Source: Cyanobacteria bacterium FACHB-502
GTDB lineage: Bacteria; Cyanobacteriota; Cyanobacteriia; Elainellales; Elainellaceae
DNA length: 64,000 nt
NCBI GenBank assembly: GCA_014695325.1
Contig: JACJNZ010000071.1
Location: 1-64,000 of the forward strand
Reading direction: 5' to 3'
In this document: piece after piece, positions 55,569-64,000 of the stretch
Layout: each line of letters opens with the position of its first letter
Position numbering within the stretch: position 1 is the stretch's first letter
Program-made: the position numbers and the translations under genes
The notes under the pieces: model-generated
Told to the model about the DNA's origin: nothing
Seen by the model: only the letters and a program-made list of their open reading frames with translations
Database searches by the model: none

Positions 55569-56495
55569 ATGCAAAAAGTTCGTTTATTTCTGTTCGAGTC
55601 GGTGCTTGAGCCTGCTCGACCGCGCTGGGTTTATCCGTTGGTGCTCAGATGCCTGCATTTTCTGATCGATTCCAGCCTGTGGACAGCTGCCGCGCTTGCT
55701 TCTCTAGTGTTTTTTGTTCAGCAGACTTTGCGCCTGCCTCCCGGCACTCTCCCGATCGCCCTCATTTTCTGTGCCGCGCTAACGTTTTATAACCTCGATC
55801 GCTTTGCCGATGCGATGATGCCGGACCGTTCGAATGAGCAGCTTCCGGCTTTTCATCGTAGTCCGGCGATTGTGCTGCTGATGCTGGGGGCGGGGGTGGC
55901 GACAGTTGTTTTGCTGGTTCAAGCTCCGATCGCCGTGCAAAAGGTCAGCATTGTGGGATTCATTGCGCTAGCGTATGGCATTCCTTTGTTTCCACGACAG
56001 CTTTCGCATCGGCACGATCGACAAACGCGCTGGCATCGCATCAAAGATATTCCCGGTGCAAAAGCCTGGATCGTCTGCGCCACGATCGCTTACGCACTGA
56101 CTGCCATTCCGCTTGCCTATGCAAATCAGCCATTTACCCCTGCTGCCGTTCTCACAGCCGTCTTTCTGCTGATGGTGACGGGTTCCAATGCCCATGTGTT
56201 TGACATTCGTGACCTGAATGACGATCGCAAACAGGGCGTACCCACTCTACCTGTTTTGGTGGGTATCCCCTCAACCCGAATTCTGTTAACTGGATTCAAT
56301 GCGGTTGGACTCGCTGGATTGCTGGGTGGCTGGATTAACGGTTGGAACATTCCCTCAGTTGCAATTGTGCTGCCGATGCTGCTGCTGACGCTGGCTTGTG
56401 TCTGGACATTAACCCCAGAAACGGAGCGATCGATTTACAACGTTTGGGTCGATGGGCTGCTGTTTTTACCCGCTCTGGGAGTTGGGCTAATGTGA
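55569..56495 (+). CDS. UbiA-family prenyltransferase
   Basis: A 308-residue integral membrane protein with about eight helices. The first Asp-rich motif is NLDRFADAMMPD (about residues 76-87) and the second is DIRDLNDDRKQG (about 215-226), as in UbiA enzymes that join prenyl chains to aromatic or sugar acceptors. The substrate cannot be read; it is not an obvious ChlG or MenA. Co-transcription with the upstream sugar dehydrogenase is likely from the 30-bp gap. Confidence 0.82.
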   Translation: MQKVRLFLFESVLEPARPRWVYPLVLRCLHFLIDSSLWTAAALASLVFFVQQTLRLPPGTLPIALIFCAALTFYNLDRFADAMMPDRSNEQLPAFHRSPAIVLLMLGAGVATVVLLVQAPIAVQKVSIVGFIALAYGIPLFPRQLSHRHDRQTRWHRIKDIPGAKAWIVCATIAYALTAIPLAYANQPFTPAAVLTAVFLLMVTGSNAHVFDIRDLNDDRKQGVPTLPVLVGIPSTRILLTGFNAVGLAGLLGGWINGWNIPSVAIVLPMLLLTLACVWTLTPETERSIYNVWVDGLLFLPALGVGLM

Positions 56496-56646
56496 ACAAA
56501 GCAGCCTCTTAATGGGACTAAGCAAATGCTTAAAAAGCCCTAATAATCGATCAGTTTTGCGACGCGATCGAGGATGCCATGCTGCAATTGCACAGTCTTC
56601 AGCTTCGTACAGCAGTTTGGGGTACATCAGGGGTACATCAGGAGCT

Positions 56647-56680
56647 AAAAAAATCCCCACGCCGATATCAGCGCAGGGAA
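56647..56680 (-). terminator. Terminator downstream of chlN
   Basis: On the minus strand CCCTGCGC pairs with GCGTGGGG around a seven-base loop and is followed by ATTTTTTTAG. It lies 26 bp past the chlN stop. An 11-bp duplication (GGGGTACATCA twice, 56619-56640) lies next to it. Confidence 0.8.
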
Positions 56681-56705
56681 CAGAAATCAAGAACAGGAGA
56701 AGATT

Positions 56706-58226
<1,521 letters not shown>

Positions 58227-58670
58227 CTAGTTCGTTCGCTCATACCTCAGGTTGGGGTTTGGTCCTACTCCTTCACAGGCATCGTCTGGCTGGGCAGGAG
58301 CAGGGCGATCGATCGCGTTCTGAGGGATAGGAGAGAAATTGACCACATCGGTCTGGCTGGGGAGCAGTCGGATCGGCTGGGCGGGGATGTAAGCAGCTTC
58401 AAGTTCTTCCAATGCCTCATCGGGGTTGAAGTTCAAACCCAGGGCAATCACAATGCGATCGGGATTGCTGCTGAGATCCACAATCAGCGGAAGCAGCTCA
58501 AGCAGATCGGGTTCGAGCGTTGCCAGGGTTGCCAGAATAAAGCTTGAAGAAGGACGACGCTGACCTTCACAGTTGACCCAAACGCCCAGTTTTACCAGCC
58601 AGTCTCGATGGGTGCGGTAGTAGCTGAGCCACAGAGTTTTGAGGGATTTGCGGAGATGTTCAGTATTCAC
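58227..58670 (-). CDS. DUF5331 family protein
   Basis: A 147-residue soluble protein between chlL and chlN. The N-terminus EHLRKSLKTLWLSYYRTHRDW and the section LATLATLEPDLLELLPL match the cyanobacterial DUF5331 family, which is found at this position. The function is not known; position suggests a role linked to dark chlorophyll synthesis. Confidence 0.82.
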   Translation of the reverse strand: MNTEHLRKSLKTLWLSYYRTHRDWLVKLGVWVNCEGQRRPSSSFILATLATLEPDLLELLPLIVDLSSNPDRIVIALGLNFNPDEALEELEAAYIPAQPIRLLPSQTDVVNFSPIPQNAIDRPAPAQPDDACEGVGPNPNLRYERTN

Positions 58671-58833
58671 GGAATTTATCGTGCTGGATGCAAAAGACGA
58701 TCGCTAAATTTTGCAGAAATAGTGCAAAAAATTATGCAAACCCACTCATACCGTAAAATGGCGACGCATCACCCAAAGAAACAAGGGATTTTCAGCTTTT
58801 GTTGCGATCGAGATTTGCTGCTCCGCACTCACA

Positions 58834-59697
58834 CTAAACCATCATCAGATCCAGTTCTTCCTCGGCCTTGGGCTGATGCTTGGTGGGATTGAGATAGAAA
58901 TCAGACAGCAGGGTAAACAGTTCGCGATCGGGGGCATCCTTAGGCACCACGCCTTCGGGACGCGCCAGAATTTGATCGGCAATATTGAGGTAATAGTCGC
59001 AGACATAGTTCAGCGAGGGGTCGGATTCCGCCATTTCAAACAGCGTTTTGCCCTTCACCCGCGACACCCGAATATCTTCGATCAGGGGCAGAATTTCCAG
59101 CACGGGCATTGGCACAGAATCCACATACTTATCGATCAGATCCCGCTTGGAAGTCCGGTTGCCAATCAGTCCTGCTAGGCGGAGGGGATGGGTTCTGGCT
59201 TTTTCTCGCACCGAAGCTGCAATCCGGTTGGCTGCAAACAGCGCATCGAAACCGTTATCGGTAACGATCATGCAGTAGTCGGCATAGTTCAGCGGAGCCG
59301 CAAAACCACCGCAAACCACGTCGCCCAGCACGTCAAACAAAATCACGTCATATTCGTCAAAGGCGTTGAGTTCCTTCAGCAGCTTCACCGTTTCGCCCAC
59401 TACATAGCCGCCACAGCCTGCTCCTGCCGGAGGACCACCCGCTTCAACACAATCTACGCCGCCATAGCCCTTGTAAATCACATCTTCGGGCCACACATCT
59501 TCGTAGTGGTAGTCCTTTTCCTGGAGCGTATCGATGATCGTGGGAATCAGGAACCCAGTTAGAGTAAAAGTACTGTCATGTTTTGGGTCGCAGCCGATTT
59601 GCAGCACTCTCTTTCCGCGACGCGCCAGCGCAACTGAGATATTGCAGCTTGTCGTCGATTTGCCAATTCCGCCTTTGCCGTAAACCGCTAATTTCAC
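58834..59697 (-). CDS. chlL: Light-independent protochlorophyllide reductase, iron protein ChlL
   Basis: A 287-residue NifH-like ATPase that passes electrons to ChlN-ChlB. The P-loop is [12 protein letters not shown] near residue 5. Cluster-binding Cys residues occur in [11 protein letters not shown] and [13 protein letters not shown]. It starts at the GTG at 59697 with AGGAG nearby; the frame is open to 59733. It is the first gene of the chlL-DUF5331-chlN set. The enzyme is oxygen-sensitive and works without light. Confidence 0.97.
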   Translation of the reverse strand: MKLAVYGKGGIGKSTTSCNISVALARRGKRVLQIGCDPKHDSTFTLTGFLIPTIIDTLQEKDYHYEDVWPEDVIYKGYGGVDCVEAGGPPAGAGCGGYVVGETVKLLKELNAFDEYDVILFDVLGDVVCGGFAAPLNYADYCMIVTDNGFDALFAANRIAASVREKARTHPLRLAGLIGNRTSKRDLIDKYVDSVPMPVLEILPLIEDIRVSRVKGKTLFEMAESDPSLNYVCDYYLNIADQILARPEGVVPKDAPDRELFTLLSDFYLNPTKHQPKAEEELDLMMV

Positions 59698-60934
59698 GCT
59701 AAATCTCTCCTGTCTGTAAGTCTTTTTACCCAATACGCAACGCGGCTTTTCGCGTCGTTTCTGGTGTTTCTGTGGCGATCGAATCTCTGTCTAAGTCTCT
59801 GTCTAAAAAATCCTTGCTAAAAATCCTTGGAATTTAGAGATGGGTCGCATCAGACAAGCAACACGACCCGGAGCCTCAACCTCAAAACCTTGTCTGGTTC
59901 ATAACTGCATTATTGTTCACTTTCCCAAACAGTAAAAGGGACTTTGAAAACAGAAGGGGGTTTAATTCTACCTAAGAAGAAGCTATCCGTAGTTTAGATG
60001 AGCTGCTTTAGTCTAAATCTGAACTAATCAAGAAAATAATGCCACGCTCGATTTGTAATAACTCCTTACGTTAATACAGAACAAAAGACAAACGTTGCGC
60101 TGCGCTTTTCCGAGTTCTATCTGGCAAATGCTGTTTAGCTCTAGGGCGATCGCTGGGTTGCTTTACTTCTGAAGGGTGGTTGCCTGAATCGTCGCTGAAA
60201 GGTGGATGGGTGAGGGTCTTAAATCCTGGAGATTCCCCTGAGAGTCGCTTTCAATAAGGGGAAGCAAGCCTGTTTAAGAGCACTTCTGGAGCAGTCGATA
60301 AGGTTTAGCAGCTCAAAGTCCCCTTTTTGAAGAGGAGTTTAGGGGAACCTCCAATCCTTCGCCGTTCGCCAGGTACTTCAACAAACATGCTTGAACTTCC
60401 GGGCTGACCAAGATCAAGTAAAACCCTTTTTCCTTCCAACCCTCGCCGCTTTGTAAAAAATGATAAATTTTCCAGAATCAACCGCTTTAATCCAGGTTGA
60501 TTAACCTCGCTCAAAGGGTTGAAAAATGGCTCTACTTGTGCGTTGCGGTAGACATTCTGCGCTTTTCTAAGTTAAAGTTGTAGTGAGTTCGATTTAGGAA
60601 TTGGGTGCTTAAGTTGCTTTACTGTGCTGATGCTCCTACTGATTCACCCGTGAGCCTCACCCCATGAGTACAATATGAGTGAATGCCGAGGGTATTGCAG
60701 ACTGAGATTAGGCTTGACCAATGCCATGTTTTCAGCGTGGACTTAAGCATCACGAACGAGACGCTGCCTAGAAAACCCTGTTTCTGCCCGCTTGCTCAAC
60801 TGTTTTCCTTGCATCGCCACTCATCGTTCAATCGGATTTAGCATCAAAATTGTCAAAATATTGCCAGTACGAAATTCAGTACGAAATAAAAACAGGGTTA
60901 TTCAATCCATTATTAAGCTGTAGGGAAGGGAGTT
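59698..60934. other. 1.24-kb gene-free region between chlL and perR
   Basis: This is the longest spacer. It must contain the divergent chlL and perR promoters. It holds one diverged end of the MITE family near 60313-60350 (CAAAGTCCCCTTTTT, then GTTTAGGGGAACC), a small tandem repeat of GTCTCTGTCTAA (about 59793) and a direct repeat CAGTACGAAAT twice at 60865-60887, just upstream of perR. The 69-codon minus-strand frame at 60305-60514 overlaps the MITE-like end and is probably chance. Confidence 0.6.
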
Positions 60935-61396
60935 ATGGAGACAGGAGCAGCATCAGTTAAAAAACCAATTCGATCGCTCGAAGAAGCTCTAGATCACTGT
61001 CAATCGCTCGGAATGCGTCTGAGCAAGCAGCGTCGCTTCATTCTAGAACTGCTGTGGCAGGCAAAAGAGCATCTCTCAGCGCGAGAAATTTACGATCGAC
61101 TGAATCAGCAGGGCAAAGAAATTGGGCATACCTCGGTGTATCAAAACCTGGAGGCACTGTCAGAGCAGGGCGTGATCGAGTGCATTGAGCGATCGGATGG
61201 TCGGCTCTATGGCAACATTAGCGATCCGCACAGTCATGTGAACTGCATTGATACCAATCAGATTATGGATGTTCACATCGAGCTACCCGAAGAGCTGCTG
61301 CGCCAAGTGGAGGCACAAACGGGCGTTCGCATTCTGAACTATAAGATCGACTTTTTTGGTTATCGGCAGGCCGAGCAAGTCGCCGCAGCAGATTAG
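60935..61396 (+). CDS. perR: Fur-family regulator, PerR/FurC type
   Basis: A 153-residue winged-helix regulator. The DNA-binding domain is LGMRLSKQRRFILELLWQ through IGHTSVYQNLEALSEQGVIE. The dimer and metal domain is SHVNCIDTNQIMDVHIELPEEL. It lacks the CxxC pairs of FurA and Zur-type proteins, and the sequence closely resembles Nostoc FurC, the peroxide sensor PerR, by my recollection of that protein. It likely represses peroxide-defence genes. It starts at the ATG at 60935 with GGGAGT upstream and has its own terminator. Confidence 0.88.
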   Translation: METGAASVKKPIRSLEEALDHCQSLGMRLSKQRRFILELLWQAKEHLSAREIYDRLNQQGKEIGHTSVYQNLEALSEQGVIECIERSDGRLYGNISDPHSHVNCIDTNQIMDVHIELPEELLRQVEAQTGVRILNYKIDFFGYRQAEQVAAAD

Positions 61397-61512
61397 TTCC
61401 GAGAGTTTATCTCCATTGAGGAAAACTCTTTGCGTCCGAATCTTCAGAAAAGAACGAGTTTTCGTAGCAATTTCAGTTTTATGAGCTAGACAGTTTTATG
61501 GTTAGACAAACG

Positions 61513-61536
61513 GGGAGGGTTAACCTCCCTTTTTTC
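61513..61536 (+). terminator. Terminator after perR
   Basis: GGGAGG and CCTCCC form a 6-bp stem with a GTTAA loop, followed by TTTTTT; a second T-rich run follows at about 61545. Confidence 0.88.
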
Positions 61537-61600
61537 TTGTCTGTTTTTTTCTTATCTGTTTTTTCCTGTTTGCAAAGCGATCGCCCAATTTCACTCCAGG

Positions 61601-62107
61601 TTAACCGCGATGCAACACCTCTTCCTGCACCATTTCCTGAACCAAGGACAGTCCTTGCTGCGAGACAGGCTGGTTAAACAGCACCATTGTCGTGGTCTGG
61701 TTTTCCTCGAAGCCGATGCGCTCGTAAAACTTCTGCTGATTTGTGGTCATCAGATACACCCGCTCGGCGCGATTCAGATGAGGGTGCATCAACAGCGTTT
61801 CGACCAGTTTCCGTCCCAGTCCTAATCCCTGATAATCTGGGTGAACAACCACATCCCAAATAGTGGCGCGATAAATTCCATCCGAAGTTGCCCGTGCAAA
61901 ACCAATCAGTCGATCGCCGTCCCAAGCAGTCACAATTGGTCTACTATTTTGCAGGGCGATCGTCCAGTCTTCAAGTTTGCGATCCTGTGCCCAGAATGCC
62001 GTAATTTGAAAGAGTGCTTGCAGTTCTTCAAGATCAATTTGGCGAGACCCTGTTCCCACTGCAAAGCCTTCGTGAATACTGAACTGAACGTGACGGCAAT
62101 CGTGCAT
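61601..62107 (-). CDS. GNAT-family N-acetyltransferase (Ycf52-like)
   Basis: A 168-residue acetyltransferase from the ATG at 62107 (GAGGG 6 bp upstream); the open frame extends to 62197. Acetyl-CoA binding motif A is VVHPDYQGLGLGRKLVETLL (about residues 97-116), and the C-terminal FYERIGFEE is also typical. Close relatives are the plastid/cyanobacterial Ycf52 proteins. The substrate is unknown. Confidence 0.87.
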   Translation of the reverse strand: MHDCRHVQFSIHEGFAVGTGSRQIDLEELQALFQITAFWAQDRKLEDWTIALQNSRPIVTAWDGDRLIGFARATSDGIYRATIWDVVVHPDYQGLGLGRKLVETLLMHPHLNRAERVYLMTTNQQKFYERIGFEENQTTTMVLFNQPVSQQGLSLVQEMVQEEVLHRG

Positions 62108-62615
62108 GGATTCCCTCTTCCTCCGAAAATCGTCTAAGTTGTGGTATTTGAGTAGTGCTGGATGGTTAGGTTGGCTGCATTCGCTCGCAGTTTGCATTGC
62201 AGGTTTAGCGTTATCCTGTCTTACGATAACTTCAGGTCTTCTGCTTTATAAGGCAAAACTCAGAAATGATTCTTCACTCGATCGAATGACTTTTAACGCA
62301 ATTTCAGTCCCCTAGTGGAACTTTGGCAACCCTGAGCAGTCAGGTCAGCCAGTTACATCACTGATGATCAGAATAATCTGAAGTTTCGGGTTTGAGCAGG
62401 TGGGATCAGCGCAATTTTACTCCGCCTCCGGGAGGACGCTGACGCTGAAAATTGCAGGAAACGAAGGTACCAGCTTCATTTCATTAGTGATAAGGGCTAC
62501 CGCTTTTCTAAGTTTCCCATTCTGAAATCCTGACAATTGTGCCTGTCATTCTTTCCTCAAACACCCCCGCTTTATACCTCCTCGAATTGTTTGCCCCGTT
62601 TGCCTGATTGAATCT
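62108..62615. other. Spacer between GNAT gene and cytochrome gene
   Basis: This 508-bp divergent spacer has no supported gene. A GC-rich hairpin (TCCGCCTCCGGGAGGACGC) lies near 62420. Promoters for both genes should be here but were not fixed. Confidence 0.45.
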
Positions 62616-63182
62616 ATGCCGTTTTTGCGCTTTACCCGCTGGATTCGTCGCCGCCCCGCTCTTCGCTGGTTCAGGGTGACGCTGCTGCTGCTGGTTTGGA
62701 GTCTTTGCTTAGGTTGGGGACTCGCCCAGGCAAAACCTTCGATCGCCCAAACGATCGCCCAAAGCAATGCTCCTGATTCTCAGGCAATTGGCACAGTTGA
62801 CGTGATTCGCCCGCAGTTTCAGGTCGGACAGGAACTTTATCTGCAAAACTGCGCTACCTGTCACCTGGCACTGCCGCCTGCCGCAATGCCGACCCAAACC
62901 TGGCAAGCGCTCATTCAAGATTCGCAGCACTATGGAGTACAGATCGAACCCCTGCGAAGCCCTGACCTAGAGATAGTCTGGCGATATCTCTCTACCTTTT
63001 CGCGATCGACCAATCGCAACGAAATCGTTCCCTATCGCATCCAGCAATCGCGCTATTTCAAAGCACTGCATCCCAAAGTCGAGTTTCCTCAGCCCCCCAG
63101 CGTAAGAACCTGCGCCACCTGCCATCCTGCTGCTGCTCAGTTTAATTATCGGAGTCTCGCACCAGAGTGGGTAGGGGAGTAA
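62616..63182 (+). CDS. Diheme cytochrome c, exported
   Basis: A 188-residue protein. A basic start followed by a hydrophobic helix (about 22-38, ending in AQA) is a signal peptide or membrane anchor. Two haem sites are present: CATCHLA near residue 88 and CATCHPA near 167. The arrangement resembles small diheme c-type cytochromes of unknown partner in cyanobacteria. It probably acts in the thylakoid lumen or periplasm as an electron carrier. It stands alone. Confidence 0.88.
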   Translation: MPFLRFTRWIRRRPALRWFRVTLLLLVWSLCLGWGLAQAKPSIAQTIAQSNAPDSQAIGTVDVIRPQFQVGQELYLQNCATCHLALPPAAMPTQTWQALIQDSQHYGVQIEPLRSPDLEIVWRYLSTFSRSTNRNEIVPYRIQQSRYFKALHPKVEFPQPPSVRTCATCHPAAAQFNYRSLAPEWVGE

Positions 63183-63754
63183 GTAGGAGAGGATGAGGAG
63201 ATGGAGGGTGCAGAAATTGACAGAATCTTAGCTTTGCTAGGGGAAGGATGGCTTCGTGGAGGCTAGGTTCAAATTTTTGCGTGGGTTCAGCAGAAGCTCG
63301 GAAATTTTAGCTCTGAGTAACCCGCTTCAAGTTTCCAGTACAAAATCTTTCGATCGAACCCGAAGTCATACATTCAAACAAGTCATACACTCACACAAGT
63401 CACACGCTCAGAGAAAACAGTATCGCCCAACTCCCTATCCCTCCACTTCCTTTACCCCTCCCCAATCCCTATTCGGCTATCCCCCAACCCAGACTTTCCC
63501 CCGGTTTGAATCCAGATGGTACGATGAAAGTAACTTTGCCAATACTCAATCAATCTTTAGAACCGTACTGGTGAAGACTTTGGGGGATTTTGAGCGATCG
63601 AGTGAGTCAAATTGCTGGGCTGAACCGTGAAAATGCGTCACACTTTACCTAGACTAGAAAAGCCCGAACTCCAAAAGCGATCCCTCGGATAGCTGCACCC
63701 TGCGCCGATACAAATTTCCCTATTTCTCCCTCCTATTAGAGTCTCTCGTTTGCC
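63183..63754. other. Spacer upstream of secA with tandem repeat and pyrimidine tract
   Basis: A 572-bp spacer. A 17-bp unit (AAGTCATACACTCACAC) is repeated three times at 63363-63413. A purine tract (63183-63215) and a pyrimidine tract (63430-63475) are present. The 124-codon plus frame at 63256-63630 is made of these repeats and is not supported as a gene. Confidence 0.6.
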
Positions 63755-64000
63755 ATGTTAAAGAAACTGCTGGGCGACCCCAACGCACGTAAATTAAAGA
63801 AGTATAAAAACGACATTGTCGAAGTCAATCTGCTTGAAGAAGAAATTCAGGCATTGTCCGACGAGCAGTTGACCGGCAAGACGGCAGAGTTCAAGCAGCG
63901 GCTCGAAAAAGGCGAAACGCTGGACGATTTGCTGCCCGAAGCCTTTGCCGTGGTGCGAGAGGCAGCCAGACGCGTCCTGGGAATGCGGCACTTTGATGTG
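63755..64000 (+). CDS. secA: Protein translocase ATPase SecA, N-terminal part
   Basis: The first 82 codons of secA, cut by the window end. The opening [20 protein letters not shown] and the following [20 protein letters not shown] match cyanobacterial SecA. SecA is the motor that drives preproteins through SecYEG in the plasma and thylakoid membranes. Confidence 0.93.
   Translation, partial: MLKKLLGDPNARKLKKYKNDIVEVNLLEEEIQALSDEQLTGKTAEFKQRLEKGETLDDLLPEAFAVVREAARRVLGMRHFDV

Noticed and set aside
60305-60514. 69-codon minus-strand ORF in the chlL-perR spacer
   Set aside because: It overlaps a diverged MITE end, has no RBS, and its sequence resembles no family.
63256-63630. 124-codon plus-strand ORF before secA
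   Set aside because: It is built from a 17-bp tandem repeat and a pyrimidine tract, and shows no domain or RBS.

Overview
The window is chromosomal DNA from a cyanobacterium, most likely a non-heterocystous, Leptolyngbya-like filament, though the genus is inferred. It begins with the last 18 codons of a photosystem II D1 (psbA) gene. It also carries a complete kaiA-kaiB-kaiC clock locus, the light-independent protochlorophyllide reductase genes chlL and chlN with their usual DUF5331 neighbour, a group 2 sigma factor of the SigC type, a glycine-rich RRM protein and a FurC/PerR-type regulator. The CGATCG/GATCGC core of the HIP1 octamer is very frequent, as in many cyanobacteria.

Layout. 1-9 kb: end of psbA, smc, a PRC-barrel protein, then kaiCBA on the minus strand. 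9-15 kb: a large hybrid histidine kinase divergent from kaiA, convergent with an ftsH protease gene. 15-24 kb: housekeeping and transport genes (DUF2949, O-methyltransferase, proA, folB, ABC exporter, ExbB/ExbD, aroC). 24-27.5 kb: a DevBCA-type tripartite exporter on the minus strand. 27.7-35.5 kb: an accessory block, all minus strand, of a STAND/NB-ARC ATPase, an overlapping Ser/Thr kinase with TPRs, an exported TPR protein, a small AT-rich ORF and an exported TPR-CHAT protease-like protein. 35.6-46 kb: small and hypothetical genes, a pentapeptide-repeat protein, an M1 aminopeptidase with HEAT repeats, an ABCD/SbmA-type transporter and a prolyl oligopeptidase. 46-53.5 kb: FHA-PBP1, RRM protein, DUF697 GTPase, SigC and a SWIM-domain protein. 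53.5-60 kb: a free-standing PCP_red domain gene, a PQQ-type sugar dehydrogenase, a UbiA prenyltransferase, chlN, DUF5331 and chlL. 60-64 kb: a 1.2 kb gene-free stretch, PerR, a GNAT acetyltransferase, a diheme cytochrome c and the start of secA.

The clock genes, sigma factor, PerR, psbA and dark chlorophyll synthesis genes all belong to light and redox physiology, but they lie in separate transcription units. The most accessory-looking region is the STAND-kinase-TPR-CHAT block. It combines the parts of the NTPase/kinase/caspase-like signalling or conflict systems that are common in multicellular cyanobacteria. Its STAND protein lacks a C-terminal sensor repeat domain, and the 5' half of its CHAT gene is distinctly AT-rich.

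Genes do not explain a second layer in the intergenic DNA. Short tandem duplications of unrelated sequence (periods 11-21 bp) occur in many spacers, and two of them run across stop codons. Two MITE-like elements with terminal inverted repeats are visible. A GC-rich hairpin repeat is present three times, once in frame inside the histidine kinase gene. Long polypyrimidine tracts recur near gene ends, one of them in frame inside the STAND gene. No tRNA, rRNA, CRISPR array or intact insertion sequence was found. Start codons were chosen by reading homology and ribosome-binding sites by eye; no database search was run.
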